A stretch of 64,000 bases of DNA from Verrucomicrobiota bacterium (GTDB taxonomy: Bacteria; Verrucomicrobiota; Verrucomicrobiia; JADLBR01), in the NCBI GenBank assembly GCA_029560585.1, contig JAKQKQ010000008.1, positions 1-64,000 of the forward strand. Reading direction: 5' to 3'. The translations under genes were made by a program, and so were the position numbers. Shown piece by piece: positions 17,049 through 25,400 of this stretch; within the stretch, counting starts at the first letter, position 1, and every line of letters begins with the position of its first letter. Under the pieces are notes generated by a model that saw only the letters and a list, made by a program, of their open reading frames with translations, was not told the DNA's origin and did not search any database.

Positions 17049-17849
17049 ATGAATGGAGAAATCGAAGCCCCCGCGAATCCGTTCGGCCTCACCGGCCAAG
17101 ACCATTGGGTGGTGGGGGGCGCGGGCTATCTGGGGCGGGCGGTGGTCGAGTTGCTGGCTCGCATGGGCGCGCGCGTCCTCTGCGTGGATCTCGAGGACAA
17201 GGCGCGCGCATTTGTGGAGGGCGCGGGCCTGGGGGCGCGCGTGACCGCCAGCCGCATGGACGCGGACGATGCCGCCGCCGTGGGGGGATACATTGCCGCG
17301 CAGATCGCCGAGCGAGGGATTCCGCATGGTCTGGTGATGATGAACTGTTCCTCCACCTCGAAGGGCCTGGAGGAGTTGGGCGCGGAGGACTTCGACCGTG
17401 TCAATCACGGCAACCTGACGGCGACGTTTGTGTTCGCGCGCGAGGCGGCGATCGCGATGCGCGCGGCGGGCCGTGGCAGTGTCGTCCTCTTCTCGAGCAT
17501 GTACGGATCGGTCTCGCCCGATCCTTCGGCGTATGAGTCGCCGATGAATCCCAACCCCATCGAGTACGGAGTGGACAAGGCCGGGATCCAGCAGATGGCG
17601 CGTTATCTCGCGGTGCATTTCGGCAAGGATGGCGTCCGGTGCAACTCGATATCCCCCGGGCCATTCCCGAATCCGGAGGTGCGGCGGCTTCATCCGGAGT
17701 TCGTCGCACGCCTGGCGAAGAAGGTGCCACTGGGTCGGGTGGGTTGCTCCGGGGAGATCGCGGGAGCGGTTGCTTTTCTGCTGAGCGACGCCGCCTCTTA
17801 CATCAACGGCGTCAACCTGCCCGTAGACGGCGGATGGACGGCGTGGTGA
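17049..17849 (+). CDS. Short-chain dehydrogenase/reductase
   Basis: A 266-residue SDR. A strong TTAGGAGGT sits ten bases before the ATG. The cofactor motif is slightly atypical (VVGGAGYLGRAVVELLARMG). The Ser of FSSMYGSVSP, then YGVDKAG with Tyr and Lys, give the catalytic set, and SPGPFPNPEVRRLHPEF follows. The C-terminus YINGVNLPVDGGWTAW is the standard SDR ending. It should oxidise or reduce a sugar, polyol or keto-acid with NAD(P). The insertion DPSAYESPMNPNPIEYG before the catalytic Tyr resembles the gluconate-5-dehydrogenase-like group. It is divergent from the GntR regulator and preceded by operator copy 1. Confidence 0.88.
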   Translation: MNGEIEAPANPFGLTGQDHWVVGGAGYLGRAVVELLARMGARVLCVDLEDKARAFVEGAGLGARVTASRMDADDAAAVGGYIAAQIAERGIPHGLVMMNCSSTSKGLEELGAEDFDRVNHGNLTATFVFAREAAIAMRAAGRGSVVLFSSMYGSVSPDPSAYESPMNPNPIEYGVDKAGIQQMARYLAVHFGKDGVRCNSISPGPFPNPEVRRLHPEFVARLAKKVPLGRVGCSGEIAGAVAFLLSDAASYINGVNLPVDGGWTAW

Positions 17850-17865
17850 GCCCCGACGCCGGGGC
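17850..17865 (+). terminator. GC hairpin right after the SDR stop
   Basis: GCCCCG and CGGGGC make a 6-bp stem with a 4-base loop immediately after the stop codon. There is no T-tract. It may end the SDR transcript before operator copy 2. Confidence 0.35.
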
Positions 17866-17924
17866 CGACGCCCATTGCGGTGATTCGGCCACGGGGGCCG
17901 GACGGGCTCGGGCGGGCTTCAGGT

Positions 17925-17963
17925 TTGGTCAAGCAATATGACCAGGATCTTGCGCTTGTCCGC
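17925..17963 (+). promoter_or_regulatory. Operator module copy 2 (TTGGTC-N9-GACCAG)
   Basis: TTGGTC (17925-17930) and GACCA (17940-17944) are again nine bases apart, and CGCTTGTCCGC follows at 17953-17963 with the same 8-base gap as in copy 1. By my count 28 of 39 positions are identical to copy 1. It sits just upstream of the M14-like gene and so probably governs the five-gene run up to 23999. Confidence 0.6.
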
Positions 17964-17991
17964 GAACGCCCTCTCATCCGAGGATGTGCCC

Positions 17992-19680
17992 ATGTTGATC
18001 GGGGTCGCGCCGGCCGGCGCCGCACGCAGATACCGTCCATCGGTGCGGGTGGGCTTGATTGTCGCCGCGCTCATTGCGTGGTGGTCGCTCCCGGCCGTGG
18101 CCGCGCACTCGGACCACGTCGAGGCGCTGTCGCGGATGCCGAGGCCGTGGCTGGAGAAACCAAACACGTTCACATTCGAGGAATATGACGCCACGCTGCG
18201 TCACTGGGCGGAGAAGCGCGCCGATGTTGTTTCGCTGTCGAAGCGCGGCGAGAGCGGGGACGGATTCCCTCTCTATCTCGTCGATCTCACGGCCAAGTCG
18301 ATTCCCGATGACGACAAGCAGCGGATCCTGATCACGGGTTTGCACGTGGGACCGGAGCGCAGCGGTGGAACGACCATCCTGCGTCTCATCGAATGGCTCT
18401 TGGGCGGTGACGCGGAGGCGCGCGAGGTGTTGCGCAAGCAGCGAGTCCTGGCCATGCCCGTGATGAACCCGCACGGCATGTTTGCCGCCGAGGGCAACGG
18501 CAATGCGGCCGGCCTGCCGGTGTATGACGGCAGACGCGGCAAGATGTGGGACATCGCGGCGATGAGGTTGCTGGAGCCCGAGAAGACACCGGAGCTGGGC
18601 GCCTTTGTGGGCGTGGCGGATGAGTTCCAGCCGGAGGTCCACGCGGATGTCCACGGCGTGACGCTCAGCTTCAACGGCCAGTTGGTCTCGGAGTCCGTGG
18701 GATCGGCCGGCTCCAATCACGCGCTGCGGCCGTGGGATTCGCGCGTGACCGAGGCGATGATAGCCGCCGGCCGGGAGGCGGGGTATCCGAGCGATCGGTG
18801 GGAGGCGGACGCGCAAAGGATGCTGTGGGGGCCCGAATTGGAACCGCATGCGCCCAAGCTGTGGATGGGGCGCGTGTTTTTCTATCCCGGCAGCTACCCC
18901 TACATGAAATATCACACGCTGCCGGTGCTCACCGAGAATGGTTGGGAGGAAGGAGGGGTGGCGCGGTTGAAGGGTCTGCTGCGGGTCGGGAATACGGGGT
19001 CCGATTTTCAGCCTCACCCGGGCTATGCCGTGGATCGCGTGAAGAGCCTCGGCGGCCACTATCTGGCCGCGTATGGTCGCACGGCGGCCGAGCGCCGCGC
19101 CAGCCGCGTCGAATTGTGGAGCCGCCAGGGCGCGATCACGCTGGCCATGCTCTATCCGCAGTGCGACTGCCGCGCGCTCGTGGCGTGCGCCGTGACTCCG
19201 GCGGGGCGCAGTGCCCTGGTCCCACGTGACCCGAAGACCCAGGCGCTCACCGCGCAAGGTTTCATCGAGAGCATGAGGGCCCTGCCCGAGGTCGACGCCG
19301 ACGCCATCGAGACCTTCGTCAAGGCCGGTCCCGAGGTGAGGCTGTACGCGGACCCGACATTGCAGCCCGCGGAAGACCGTGGCCTAGAGCATGGCCTGGC
19401 GTTCCTCCTCCGCCTATCGTACGCGAAGCCCGAATTGCTCGACCTGCGCCTCAATGGGCACCTCATCAAGGAGAGCGCAGCAGACGGTTTTCAAACGTGG
19501 TTCGCCGACGGTTTCACGAATGTCCAGATCAACGTGCCGCCGGAGAAGACGCGCGGGGCCGATGTCTTCGTCGTCTCCTGCGCCTACAGGCCGGACGTCC
19601 AGCGGACCTATGGATGGCGCCCGCCCGCGGAGGTACTGTCGAAAATCAAGGCGGCGCAGGAGGGCGACCGCGGCCCATGA
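17992..19680 (+). CDS. Secreted M14-like zinc carboxypeptidase-type protein
   Basis: A 562-residue protein. The ATG at 17992 has GAGG seven bases before it and leads into a basic segment plus a hydrophobic stretch (VGLIVAALIAWWSLPAVAA), a signal peptide or anchor. An upstream in-frame ATG at 17938 lies inside operator copy 2 and is unlikely. The M14 fold is suggested by ILITGLHVGPERSGG, then VMNPHGMF and FQPEVHADVHG. The first zinc motif reads His-x3-Glu instead of the usual His-x2-Glu, so activity is uncertain. A C-terminal beta domain follows. It heads the operon with the sialidase-like and Gfo/Idh genes and may process peptides of glycoproteins. Confidence 0.65.
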   Translation: MLIGVAPAGAARRYRPSVRVGLIVAALIAWWSLPAVAAHSDHVEALSRMPRPWLEKPNTFTFEEYDATLRHWAEKRADVVSLSKRGESGDGFPLYLVDLTAKSIPDDDKQRILITGLHVGPERSGGTTILRLIEWLLGGDAEAREVLRKQRVLAMPVMNPHGMFAAEGNGNAAGLPVYDGRRGKMWDIAAMRLLEPEKTPELGAFVGVADEFQPEVHADVHGVTLSFNGQLVSESVGSAGSNHALRPWDSRVTEAMIAAGREAGYPSDRWEADAQRMLWGPELEPHAPKLWMGRVFFYPGSYPYMKYHTLPVLTENGWEEGGVARLKGLLRVGNTGSDFQPHPGYAVDRVKSLGGHYLAAYGRTAAERRASRVELWSRQGAITLAMLYPQCDCRALVACAVTPAGRSALVPRDPKTQALTAQGFIESMRALPEVDADAIETFVKAGPEVRLYADPTLQPAEDRGLEHGLAFLLRLSYAKPELLDLRLNGHLIKESAADGFQTWFADGFTNVQINVPPEKTRGADVFVVSCAYRPDVQRTYGWRPPAEVLSKIKAAQEGDRGP

Positions 19681-19714
19681 GCCCCGTTTGTCGTCCCAGG
19701 ATTCGGACCACGCG

Positions 19715-20950
19715 ATGCGATCTATGAAAGCGAAAAGACCGACACCCCTTATCCGGTTCGCCCATCGTTGGCCGATGGGCATCCTCGCCACTCTCACGGC
19801 CATGGGTCTTCCGCACGGTGCGGTGGCCGCTCCGATGGCAAGGGTCATCGAAACGGGAATCATCAGCCATCAGCCGGAGTATTATCACGGCTGGCCGACC
19901 GTCGCGCGCCAGGCGAACGGGGAACTGTGGGTGACGTGGTCCGGAGGGCGCGAGGCGCATGTCTGTCCGTTCGGGCAAGTCCATGCCATGACCTCGCGGG
20001 ATGATGGGATGACGTGGACATGGCCGCGTGTGTTGCTCGACAGCGCTACCGATGATCGTGATTCGGGCGTGATCGAGACGGCCAAGGGCACGCTCCTGGT
20101 CACGACCTTCACTTCGCTGGCCTATGAGCCTTATCTCAAGAAGAAGACCATATTCTCCGAGCTGACATCGAAGGGATGGGCGACGGTGGCGATGACGCCG
20201 GCGGAATTTGCCCGCTGGAACGCATGTCACTTGCGGTTGGGGGACGCCGATCGGGAAGCCGACGTCGGGCAATGGCTCATTCGCTCGACCGATGGCGGCA
20301 AGACATGGTCGGTGCGGTCGCCGACCATCGTCGGCAGCCCGCACGGCCCCATACAGCTTCGCGACGGTCGCCTGCTCTACGCCGGAAAGGAACTGTGGAC
20401 CAAAGAGAAGAAGATCGGCGTGTGCGAGTCTACCGATGACGGGCAGACTTGGCATTGGCTCGCCGGGATCCCCACTCGGGCGGGCGATGACGCGACGAAG
20501 GGCTATCACGAACTTCACGCTGTGGAAACCGGGGATGGGCGCCTGCTCGTCCATATCCGAAACCACAGCAAAGCCAATGCTGGCGAGACCCTGCAGTCCG
20601 AGTCGGACGACGGGGGCAAGACGTGGGGCGAGCCACACCCCATTGGCGTGTGGGGTCTGCCGTCACATCTGCTCAGACTGCGCGATGGGCGCCTGCTGAT
20701 GACCTATGGCCATCGGCGCCCGCCATTCGGCAACCAGGCGCGCGTGAGTGCCGACAATGGCAAGACGTGGGGCGAGGCCCTTCTCATATCTGGCGATGGC
20801 ATGAATGGCGACCTGGGTTATCCCAGCACCGTTGAACTGTCGGATGGCTCACTGCTGACGATCTGGTACGAGCAGATGAAGCCACCCGCGAGGGCGGTCC
20901 TCCGACAGGCGCGGTGGACGCTGGTCGAGAGTGGTGGGGGCAAACCATGA
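19715..20950 (+). CDS. Secreted sialidase-like beta-propeller protein
   Basis: A 411-residue protein with a long basic N-region and hydrophobic stretch ending near AVAAP, which looks like a signal peptide. Five Asp-box motifs are visible: SRDDGMTWTW, STDGGKTWSV, STDDGQTWHW, SDDGGKTWGE and SADNGKTWGE. They mark a six-bladed BNR propeller as in exo-alpha-sialidases. I cannot place the full arginine triad, so it may cleave another terminal acidic sugar or only bind glycan. A second in-frame ATG at 19724 is possible. Its stop overlaps the next gene's ATG. Confidence 0.78.
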   Translation: MRSMKAKRPTPLIRFAHRWPMGILATLTAMGLPHGAVAAPMARVIETGIISHQPEYYHGWPTVARQANGELWVTWSGGREAHVCPFGQVHAMTSRDDGMTWTWPRVLLDSATDDRDSGVIETAKGTLLVTTFTSLAYEPYLKKKTIFSELTSKGWATVAMTPAEFARWNACHLRLGDADREADVGQWLIRSTDGGKTWSVRSPTIVGSPHGPIQLRDGRLLYAGKELWTKEKKIGVCESTDDGQTWHWLAGIPTRAGDDATKGYHELHAVETGDGRLLVHIRNHSKANAGETLQSESDDGGKTWGEPHPIGVWGLPSHLLRLRDGRLLMTYGHRRPPFGNQARVSADNGKTWGEALLISGDGMNGDLGYPSTVELSDGSLLTIWYEQMKPPARAVLRQARWTLVESGGGKP

Positions 20951-21939
20951 GCGAGGCCATCCTGATCGTCGGTTGCGGCAGCATCGGCGAACGGCACTTG
21001 CGCTGCTTCCAGCGCGCGGGCCAGGTCGAGGTGACTGCGTGCGATGCCAACCCGGCGCTGCTGGGCCGCGTGGCGGCGCAATACGGCGTCGCCGGTTTCG
21101 GCGATTTTCATTCGGCGCTGGCCGCTCGGCGGTATGACGGCGTCGTCATCTGCACGCCGGCCCACACGCACATGGACCTCGCCATTGCGGCGCTGGGGCA
21201 CGGGGCGGGCGTGTTCGTCGAGAAACCGCTGGGCACCAGTCTCGCGAAGGTGAACGAACTGCGCGAGGCGGCGGCCAAGTCCGGCCGTTTCACGGCTGTC
21301 GCGTACGTCTATCACCTGATGCCGTGGATCCGCGGGGCGCGGGACTTCCTGCGCGGAGGCGAGATGGGAAGGCCGTTGCACGCCAGCGTCGTGGCCGGAC
21401 AGCATTTCCCGACCTTTCGTCCGGCCTACCGCGAGATCTACTACGCCCGGCATGAATCGGGCGGCGGGGCGATACAGGATGCGTTGACGCACGTCGCCAA
21501 TGCGGTCGAGTGGCTCATCGGGCCAACGAGTCGCGTGTTTTGCGATGCCGGCCATCAGTCCCTCGAGGGCGTGACGGTCGAGGACACCGTTAACGTCACG
21601 GCACGCAACGGCGGCGCGCTGGTGAGTTACGCCCTTAACCAGTTCCAGGCGCCCAATGAAATGACGCTGCAGATCCATTGCGAGGGCGGCAGCGTGCGCG
21701 TTGAGGGGCACGAGCAGCGCTGGAGCGCATTCCGCCGCGGTGCTGACGGATGGGAGCACCACAAGGCCGCGCCGCTGGAGCGCGACGACCTGTTCATCGC
21801 GCAAGCCAGGGCATTCCTCGATGGCCTGGGCGGGCAACCGACCGCCCTCAGCACTATCGACGAGGCAGCGCAGACCCTGAGATTCAACCTCGCCGCGCTC
21901 GAATCGGCGCGCACCGGAAAGGCGGTGGAGATTCCATGA
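20947..21939 (+). CDS. Gfo/Idh/MocA oxidoreductase (cytoplasmic)
   Basis: A 330-residue enzyme without a signal peptide. The Rossmann motif ILIVGCGSIGERHLRC starts at residue 5. VVICTPAHTHMDLAIAAL and the lysine motif FVEKPLGTS follow. The C-terminal domain has ESGGGAIQDALTHVANAVEWL, where the His is the usual catalytic or metal-near residue. It should oxidise a sugar or inositol hydroxyl with NAD(P). It overlaps both neighbours by ATGA junctions, so it is co-translated with the sialidase-like gene and a second Gfo/Idh gene. That supports stepwise processing of a sugar released outside the cell. Confidence 0.87.
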   Translation: MSEAILIVGCGSIGERHLRCFQRAGQVEVTACDANPALLGRVAAQYGVAGFGDFHSALAARRYDGVVICTPAHTHMDLAIAALGHGAGVFVEKPLGTSLAKVNELREAAAKSGRFTAVAYVYHLMPWIRGARDFLRGGEMGRPLHASVVAGQHFPTFRPAYREIYYARHESGGGAIQDALTHVANAVEWLIGPTSRVFCDAGHQSLEGVTVEDTVNVTARNGGALVSYALNQFQAPNEMTLQIHCEGGSVRVEGHEQRWSAFRRGADGWEHHKAAPLERDDLFIAQARAFLDGLGGQPTALSTIDEAAQTLRFNLAALESARTGKAVEIP

Positions 21940-22904
21940 GCAGGGAAATCCGCCTGGCGATGCTCGGCATGATCGAGGGCAATGGGCACCCCTATTCGTG
22001 GTCGGCCATCATCAACGGCTACGACCCAGCCGAGATGGAGAAGTGCCCCTACGCGGCCATCCCAGGATATCTCGGCAGGCAGCCTGTCGAGGGGGTCCGC
22101 ATTCCGGGAGCCAGGGTGACGCACGTCTGGACGGATGATCCGACCGACGCCCCCAAAGTGGCCGCCGCCTCGTTGATCGAACATGTGGTGTCGAGGCCGG
22201 AGGATGTCATTGGTCAGGTGGACGCCGCGGTGATCGCGACCGATGACGGCACTGACCACGTGCGCCGCGCGCGGCCGTTCGTCGAGGCGGGACTCCCGGT
22301 GTTTGTGGACAAGCCGATGGCGATCAATATGCGGGAACTGTGCCAGTTTGTGCGCTGGCACCGCGACGGGGCCCGGATCCTCTCCAACAGCGGCATGCGC
22401 TATGCGCCCGAAATCCGCGAGGCGGTCGCCCGATGCGACGAGCTTGGCGATTTGCGCTGGATCACGAGCTTCACCTGCAAGACGTGGGAACGGTATGGTA
22501 TCCACGCGCTCGAGGCGGCACAGCCGCTGGTGGGGCCTGGGTTTGATGCTGTGCGGACCGCGCATCGCGATGGATCCGACATCGTGCACGTGACGCACCG
22601 CGACGGCGTCCAGCTCACCCTCGCCGCGATTCACGATGCCTACGGCAGTTTTGGGGGCGTCCACCTTTATGGCACCAAGGGCCAGACGGCCCTGACTTTG
22701 CGCGATACCTACGGCGCGTTTCGCGGTCAGCTAGTCGCATTCATCGAATTTCTGCGAACGGGGCGGCGGCCTTATCCGTTCGATGAGACCATCGAGCTTA
22801 TGGCGGTGATCATCGCCGGTATCCAAAGCCGCGAGCAGGGCGGTCGCCCGGTGAAGCTGGCCGAGGTTCGCGGCCGCCTAGAGGAGACGATATCCGAGAA
22901 ATGA
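21936..22904 (+). CDS. Divergent Gfo/Idh/MocA-like oxidoreductase
   Basis: A 322-residue protein of the Gfo/Idh group, clearly different from its upstream neighbour. It opens with LAMLGMIEGNGHPYSWSAI rather than the classic GxGxxG, so NAD binding is altered or lost. It keeps AAVIATDDGTDHVRRARPFVEAG and the lysine motif FVDKPMAINM, with Asp replacing Glu of the usual EKP. The C-terminal domain is short. The ATG overlaps the stop of the previous gene. It may be a partner subunit or act on a different carbon of the same sugar. Confidence 0.8.
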   Translation: MSREIRLAMLGMIEGNGHPYSWSAIINGYDPAEMEKCPYAAIPGYLGRQPVEGVRIPGARVTHVWTDDPTDAPKVAAASLIEHVVSRPEDVIGQVDAAVIATDDGTDHVRRARPFVEAGLPVFVDKPMAINMRELCQFVRWHRDGARILSNSGMRYAPEIREAVARCDELGDLRWITSFTCKTWERYGIHALEAAQPLVGPGFDAVRTAHRDGSDIVHVTHRDGVQLTLAAIHDAYGSFGGVHLYGTKGQTALTLRDTYGAFRGQLVAFIEFLRTGRRPYPFDETIELMAVIIAGIQSREQGGRPVKLAEVRGRLEETISEK

Positions 22905-22910
22905 GGTCCC

Positions 22911-23999
22911 ATGATGCGCGCGATCATATTCGTCACCGCTGCCGCCGCCATCGCGCGTCACGTTGATGCCGCGGACACGCCCGAGCCCACTTCCATCTCC
23001 CGTTATGTTGCCATCGACAACGTGTGCGCGTGGCCCCAGCTCACTGCGCTCCGCGATGGCACCATCGCCGCGATCCTCCACAATCAGCCCTCGCACGGCC
23101 AGCGCGAAGGCGATGTCGAGTGCTGGACAAGCGCCACTGGAGAGTTCTGGGTGAGGGTCGGCACGCCCGCGCGGCACGAACCGAACACCATTCGCATGAA
23201 TCACGCCGCGGGGCTCGCCAAGAACGGTGACCTGATCGTGCTCTGTTCCGGCTGGTCCGACGAGAAGCAGCCCGAGCGGCCCAAGCAGCCGCCTTTTCGC
23301 GATGCGATACTCTCAGCATGGGTCTGCCGTTCATCGGACGACGGTCGCACATGGAACCAAGCCAGGGAATTCCCCGCGCCAGAGAAGGGATGGACGGAAT
23401 ACATCCCGTTTGGCCCGATCGTGATCGGCGAGGACGGGGCACTGCACGCGTCGTGCTACGGCGGGCAATTCGCCGACCCGACGAAGAGCTACAAGACGAA
23501 GGGTGGTCGGGCGTGGCATTTCCGCAGCGACGATGATGGTGTTTCCTGGCGGCCGACATCGGTGATTGGCGAAAAGAACAATGAGACCTCGCTTTTGCAT
23601 CTCGGCGGCAAGCGCTGGCTGGCGGCCGCGCGCACCGACGCGATGGAGCTATTTCGTTCCGAAGACGATGGCGCGACCTGGCAGGGTCCCCGGCGAGTGA
23701 CCGGGCGCAACGAGATCAACGCTCACCTGGCGCGCCTGAGGGACGGCCGCCTGTTGTTGAGCTATGGGAATCGTGTGAAAGGCGAGTTCGGCGTTCTGGC
23801 GAAGCTCAGCGGAGACGAGGGGGAAACCTGGGGAGGGCCGATCCGGATCGCGGATAGCCTCGAGGCGGACTGCGGTTACCCGAGCAGTGTCCAGCGCCCC
23901 GATGGGAAGATCGTAACCGCATATTATGCGAAGCGCGTCGTGAATCATGATCGCTATCACATGGGGGTGGCGATCTGGGATTCGCCGACAGTGAAGTGA
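22911..23999 (+). CDS. Sialidase-like beta-propeller protein
   Basis: A 362-residue protein with a short signal peptide (MMRAIIFVTAAAAIARHVDAAD). Four Asp boxes are visible: SSDDGRTWNQ, SDDDGVSWRP, SEDDGATWQG and SGDEGETWGG. They suggest a BNR propeller of the exo-sialidase superfamily. NTIRMNHAAGLAKNGDLIV and NEINAHLARLRDGRLLLSYG are typical family blades. GAGGT precedes the start. The gene ends the operon begun at 17992 and shares its putative GntR-type control. It differs enough from the 19715 gene to have another substrate. Confidence 0.78.
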   Translation: MMRAIIFVTAAAAIARHVDAADTPEPTSISRYVAIDNVCAWPQLTALRDGTIAAILHNQPSHGQREGDVECWTSATGEFWVRVGTPARHEPNTIRMNHAAGLAKNGDLIVLCSGWSDEKQPERPKQPPFRDAILSAWVCRSSDDGRTWNQAREFPAPEKGWTEYIPFGPIVIGEDGALHASCYGGQFADPTKSYKTKGGRAWHFRSDDDGVSWRPTSVIGEKNNETSLLHLGGKRWLAAARTDAMELFRSEDDGATWQGPRRVTGRNEINAHLARLRDGRLLLSYGNRVKGEFGVLAKLSGDEGETWGGPIRIADSLEADCGYPSSVQRPDGKIVTAYYAKRVVNHDRYHMGVAIWDSPTVK

Positions 24000-24033
24000 G
24001 GGGCATGGCGCTTTGATGGATGCGCCAGCTCGT

Positions 24034-24061
24034 GGAGTGCGGCGACACGCCGCCGCTTTGG
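24034..24061 (+). repeat. Dispersed hairpin, family 2, copy 2
   Basis: GCGGCG and CGCCGC form a 6-bp stem around a 6-base loop, bordered by GGAGT on the left and TTTGG on the right. These borders match copy 1 at 12352-12387 in inverted orientation. It sits in an 83-base convergent gap and could also slow transcription from both sides. Confidence 0.55.
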
Positions 24062-24082
24062 GCATGGCGAAGCTCGTTAGGG

Positions 24083-25243
24083 CTATCTTCCTCGGCCGCG
24101 CGCGCGGAACTGGCGCGGCGTCGTGCCGGTGGCGCGCTTGAATGCGTAGGCGAGATACTCGCGCGATTGGAATCCGGATGCCTCGGCAACGTCTGGGATG
24201 GGCATGTCGGTGTCGGCGAGCAATTCCTTGGCGCGCTCCAGATGCATGCGGCGAATCTCCGCGGCCGGGCTCCGTCCAAGTGTCTCCATGAAGCGACGCT
24301 CGAGCCTGCTGCGGGACATGGGCACGGCGCGGAGGACGTCGTTGACCTGGATTGGTTCGGAGGCATGGCCGCGGATGAAGGCCACCGCTTGCGCCAGCCG
24401 CCGATCCTCGATCGCGAGCGTGTTGGTGGATTGGCGGACGACCACGTGGGTGGGCTCGATGAGCACCGGGTGGGCGGGCGGTCGTCGACCCTTCCACAGG
24501 CGATCGAGCAACGCGGCGGCCTCGTAACCGATGCGCTCAGACGTGAGGGTGACGGCCGAGAGGGGGGGGTAAGAGGTCTCGCACAGGAGGATATCTTCGT
24601 CGGCGCTGAGGACGGCGACCTGTTCGGGCACGAGGAGGCCCAGCGCGCGGCAGGCGTAGAGCGTCTCGCGCCCGCGGTCACTGGTCCAGGTCAGGACCGC
24701 GACCGGTTTGGGAAGCGACTTGAGCCAGGCGCGCAGGTCTCGCTGGCGCTGGCGCCACGGGACAGCACCCGCGCCGCGCCGTGCCACGAGCACGGAACAG
24801 GGGTGGCCGGCATCGGAGAGCGTCCGAATGAAACTGTCGTGATGCACGTCCACGAATGAGATGCCCAGGGGCGCGAAGTAGCCGAAGTTCTTGAAGCCTT
24901 GATCGAGGAGGTGCGCCACGGCCAACCGGGCCGCGACGCGCAGGTCGGCGGCGACGGTTGGGAAATTCACGCCTGGGATGCTGGCGGCGGAGACGTTCAC
25001 GACGATGCCCGGCGCGGAGGAGAGATGCCGCGCGAGCGAGCGATCGGCCACGCGGGCGATGACGCCATCGCCGCGCCATCCGGGCGGGAGTCGCCCGGGG
25101 GCATGCTGGCACCGTTGCTCCAGCCAGAGATCCCAGCCGCCCTGTTGCTGGGCGTAGCGCGCGATGCCGCGGATGATCCTCCGGCCCCAGCCGGTTGCGG
25201 TGTCGATGAGCAGGGCGACCTGCGGGCATTTGCGCGTGAGCAT
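24083..25243 (-). CDS. XylR-type AraC-family regulator
   Basis: A 386-residue regulator. The first 270 residues are a LacI/PBP-like sensor: VALLIDTATGWGRRIIRGIARYA, DGVIARVADRSLARHL, DQGFKNFGYFAP, and PEQVAVLSADEDILLCETSYPPLSAV. The last 105 residues are an AraC HTH with SRSRLERRFMETLGRSPAAEIRRM and IPDVAEASGFQSREYLAYAFKRATGTTPRQF. This architecture is that of XylR of enteric bacteria, which activates sugar catabolic operons when ligand binds. It is divergent from the 15-gene operon at 25401 and is its likely regulator. The start at 25243 fits the sensor domain and lies under a good promoter. Confidence 0.9.
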   Translation of the reverse strand: MLTRKCPQVALLIDTATGWGRRIIRGIARYAQQQGGWDLWLEQRCQHAPGRLPPGWRGDGVIARVADRSLARHLSSAPGIVVNVSAASIPGVNFPTVAADLRVAARLAVAHLLDQGFKNFGYFAPLGISFVDVHHDSFIRTLSDAGHPCSVLVARRGAGAVPWRQRQRDLRAWLKSLPKPVAVLTWTSDRGRETLYACRALGLLVPEQVAVLSADEDILLCETSYPPLSAVTLTSERIGYEAAALLDRLWKGRRPPAHPVLIEPTHVVVRQSTNTLAIEDRRLAQAVAFIRGHASEPIQVNDVLRAVPMSRSRLERRFMETLGRSPAAEIRRMHLERAKELLADTDMPIPDVAEASGFQSREYLAYAFKRATGTTPRQFRARGRGR

Positions 25244-25295
25244 CGGTAGTCTCGATGGGATCCCGTGGAGTGGGATATGACAAAAAATCTTACAT

Positions 25296-25323
25296 ATTAT
25301 ACGTGTCCTTGCATTTACGGCAA
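25296..25323 (-). promoter_or_regulatory. Promoter of the XylR-type regulator
   Basis: On the minus strand TTGCCG (25323-25318) and TATAAT (25301-25296) are 16 bases apart, a near-consensus promoter about 50 bases before the regulator start. The same 157-base gap must hold the promoter of the operon at 25401. I see no equally good plus-strand promoter, which would fit activation by an AraC-type protein. Confidence 0.55.
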
Positions 25324-25400
25324 GGGGGCCAATGGGGCAAGATCCGAGTTCATGGACCGGTCCTCCGGCGATTGGGACCGGACCGGATGGAGGTGCGAGT

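Noticed and set aside
17850-17880. Possible fourth copy of repeat family 1 after the SDR gene
   Set aside because: It shares only GACGCCGGGGCCG-type sequence and lacks the ends and other blocks. A plain GC hairpin is enough.
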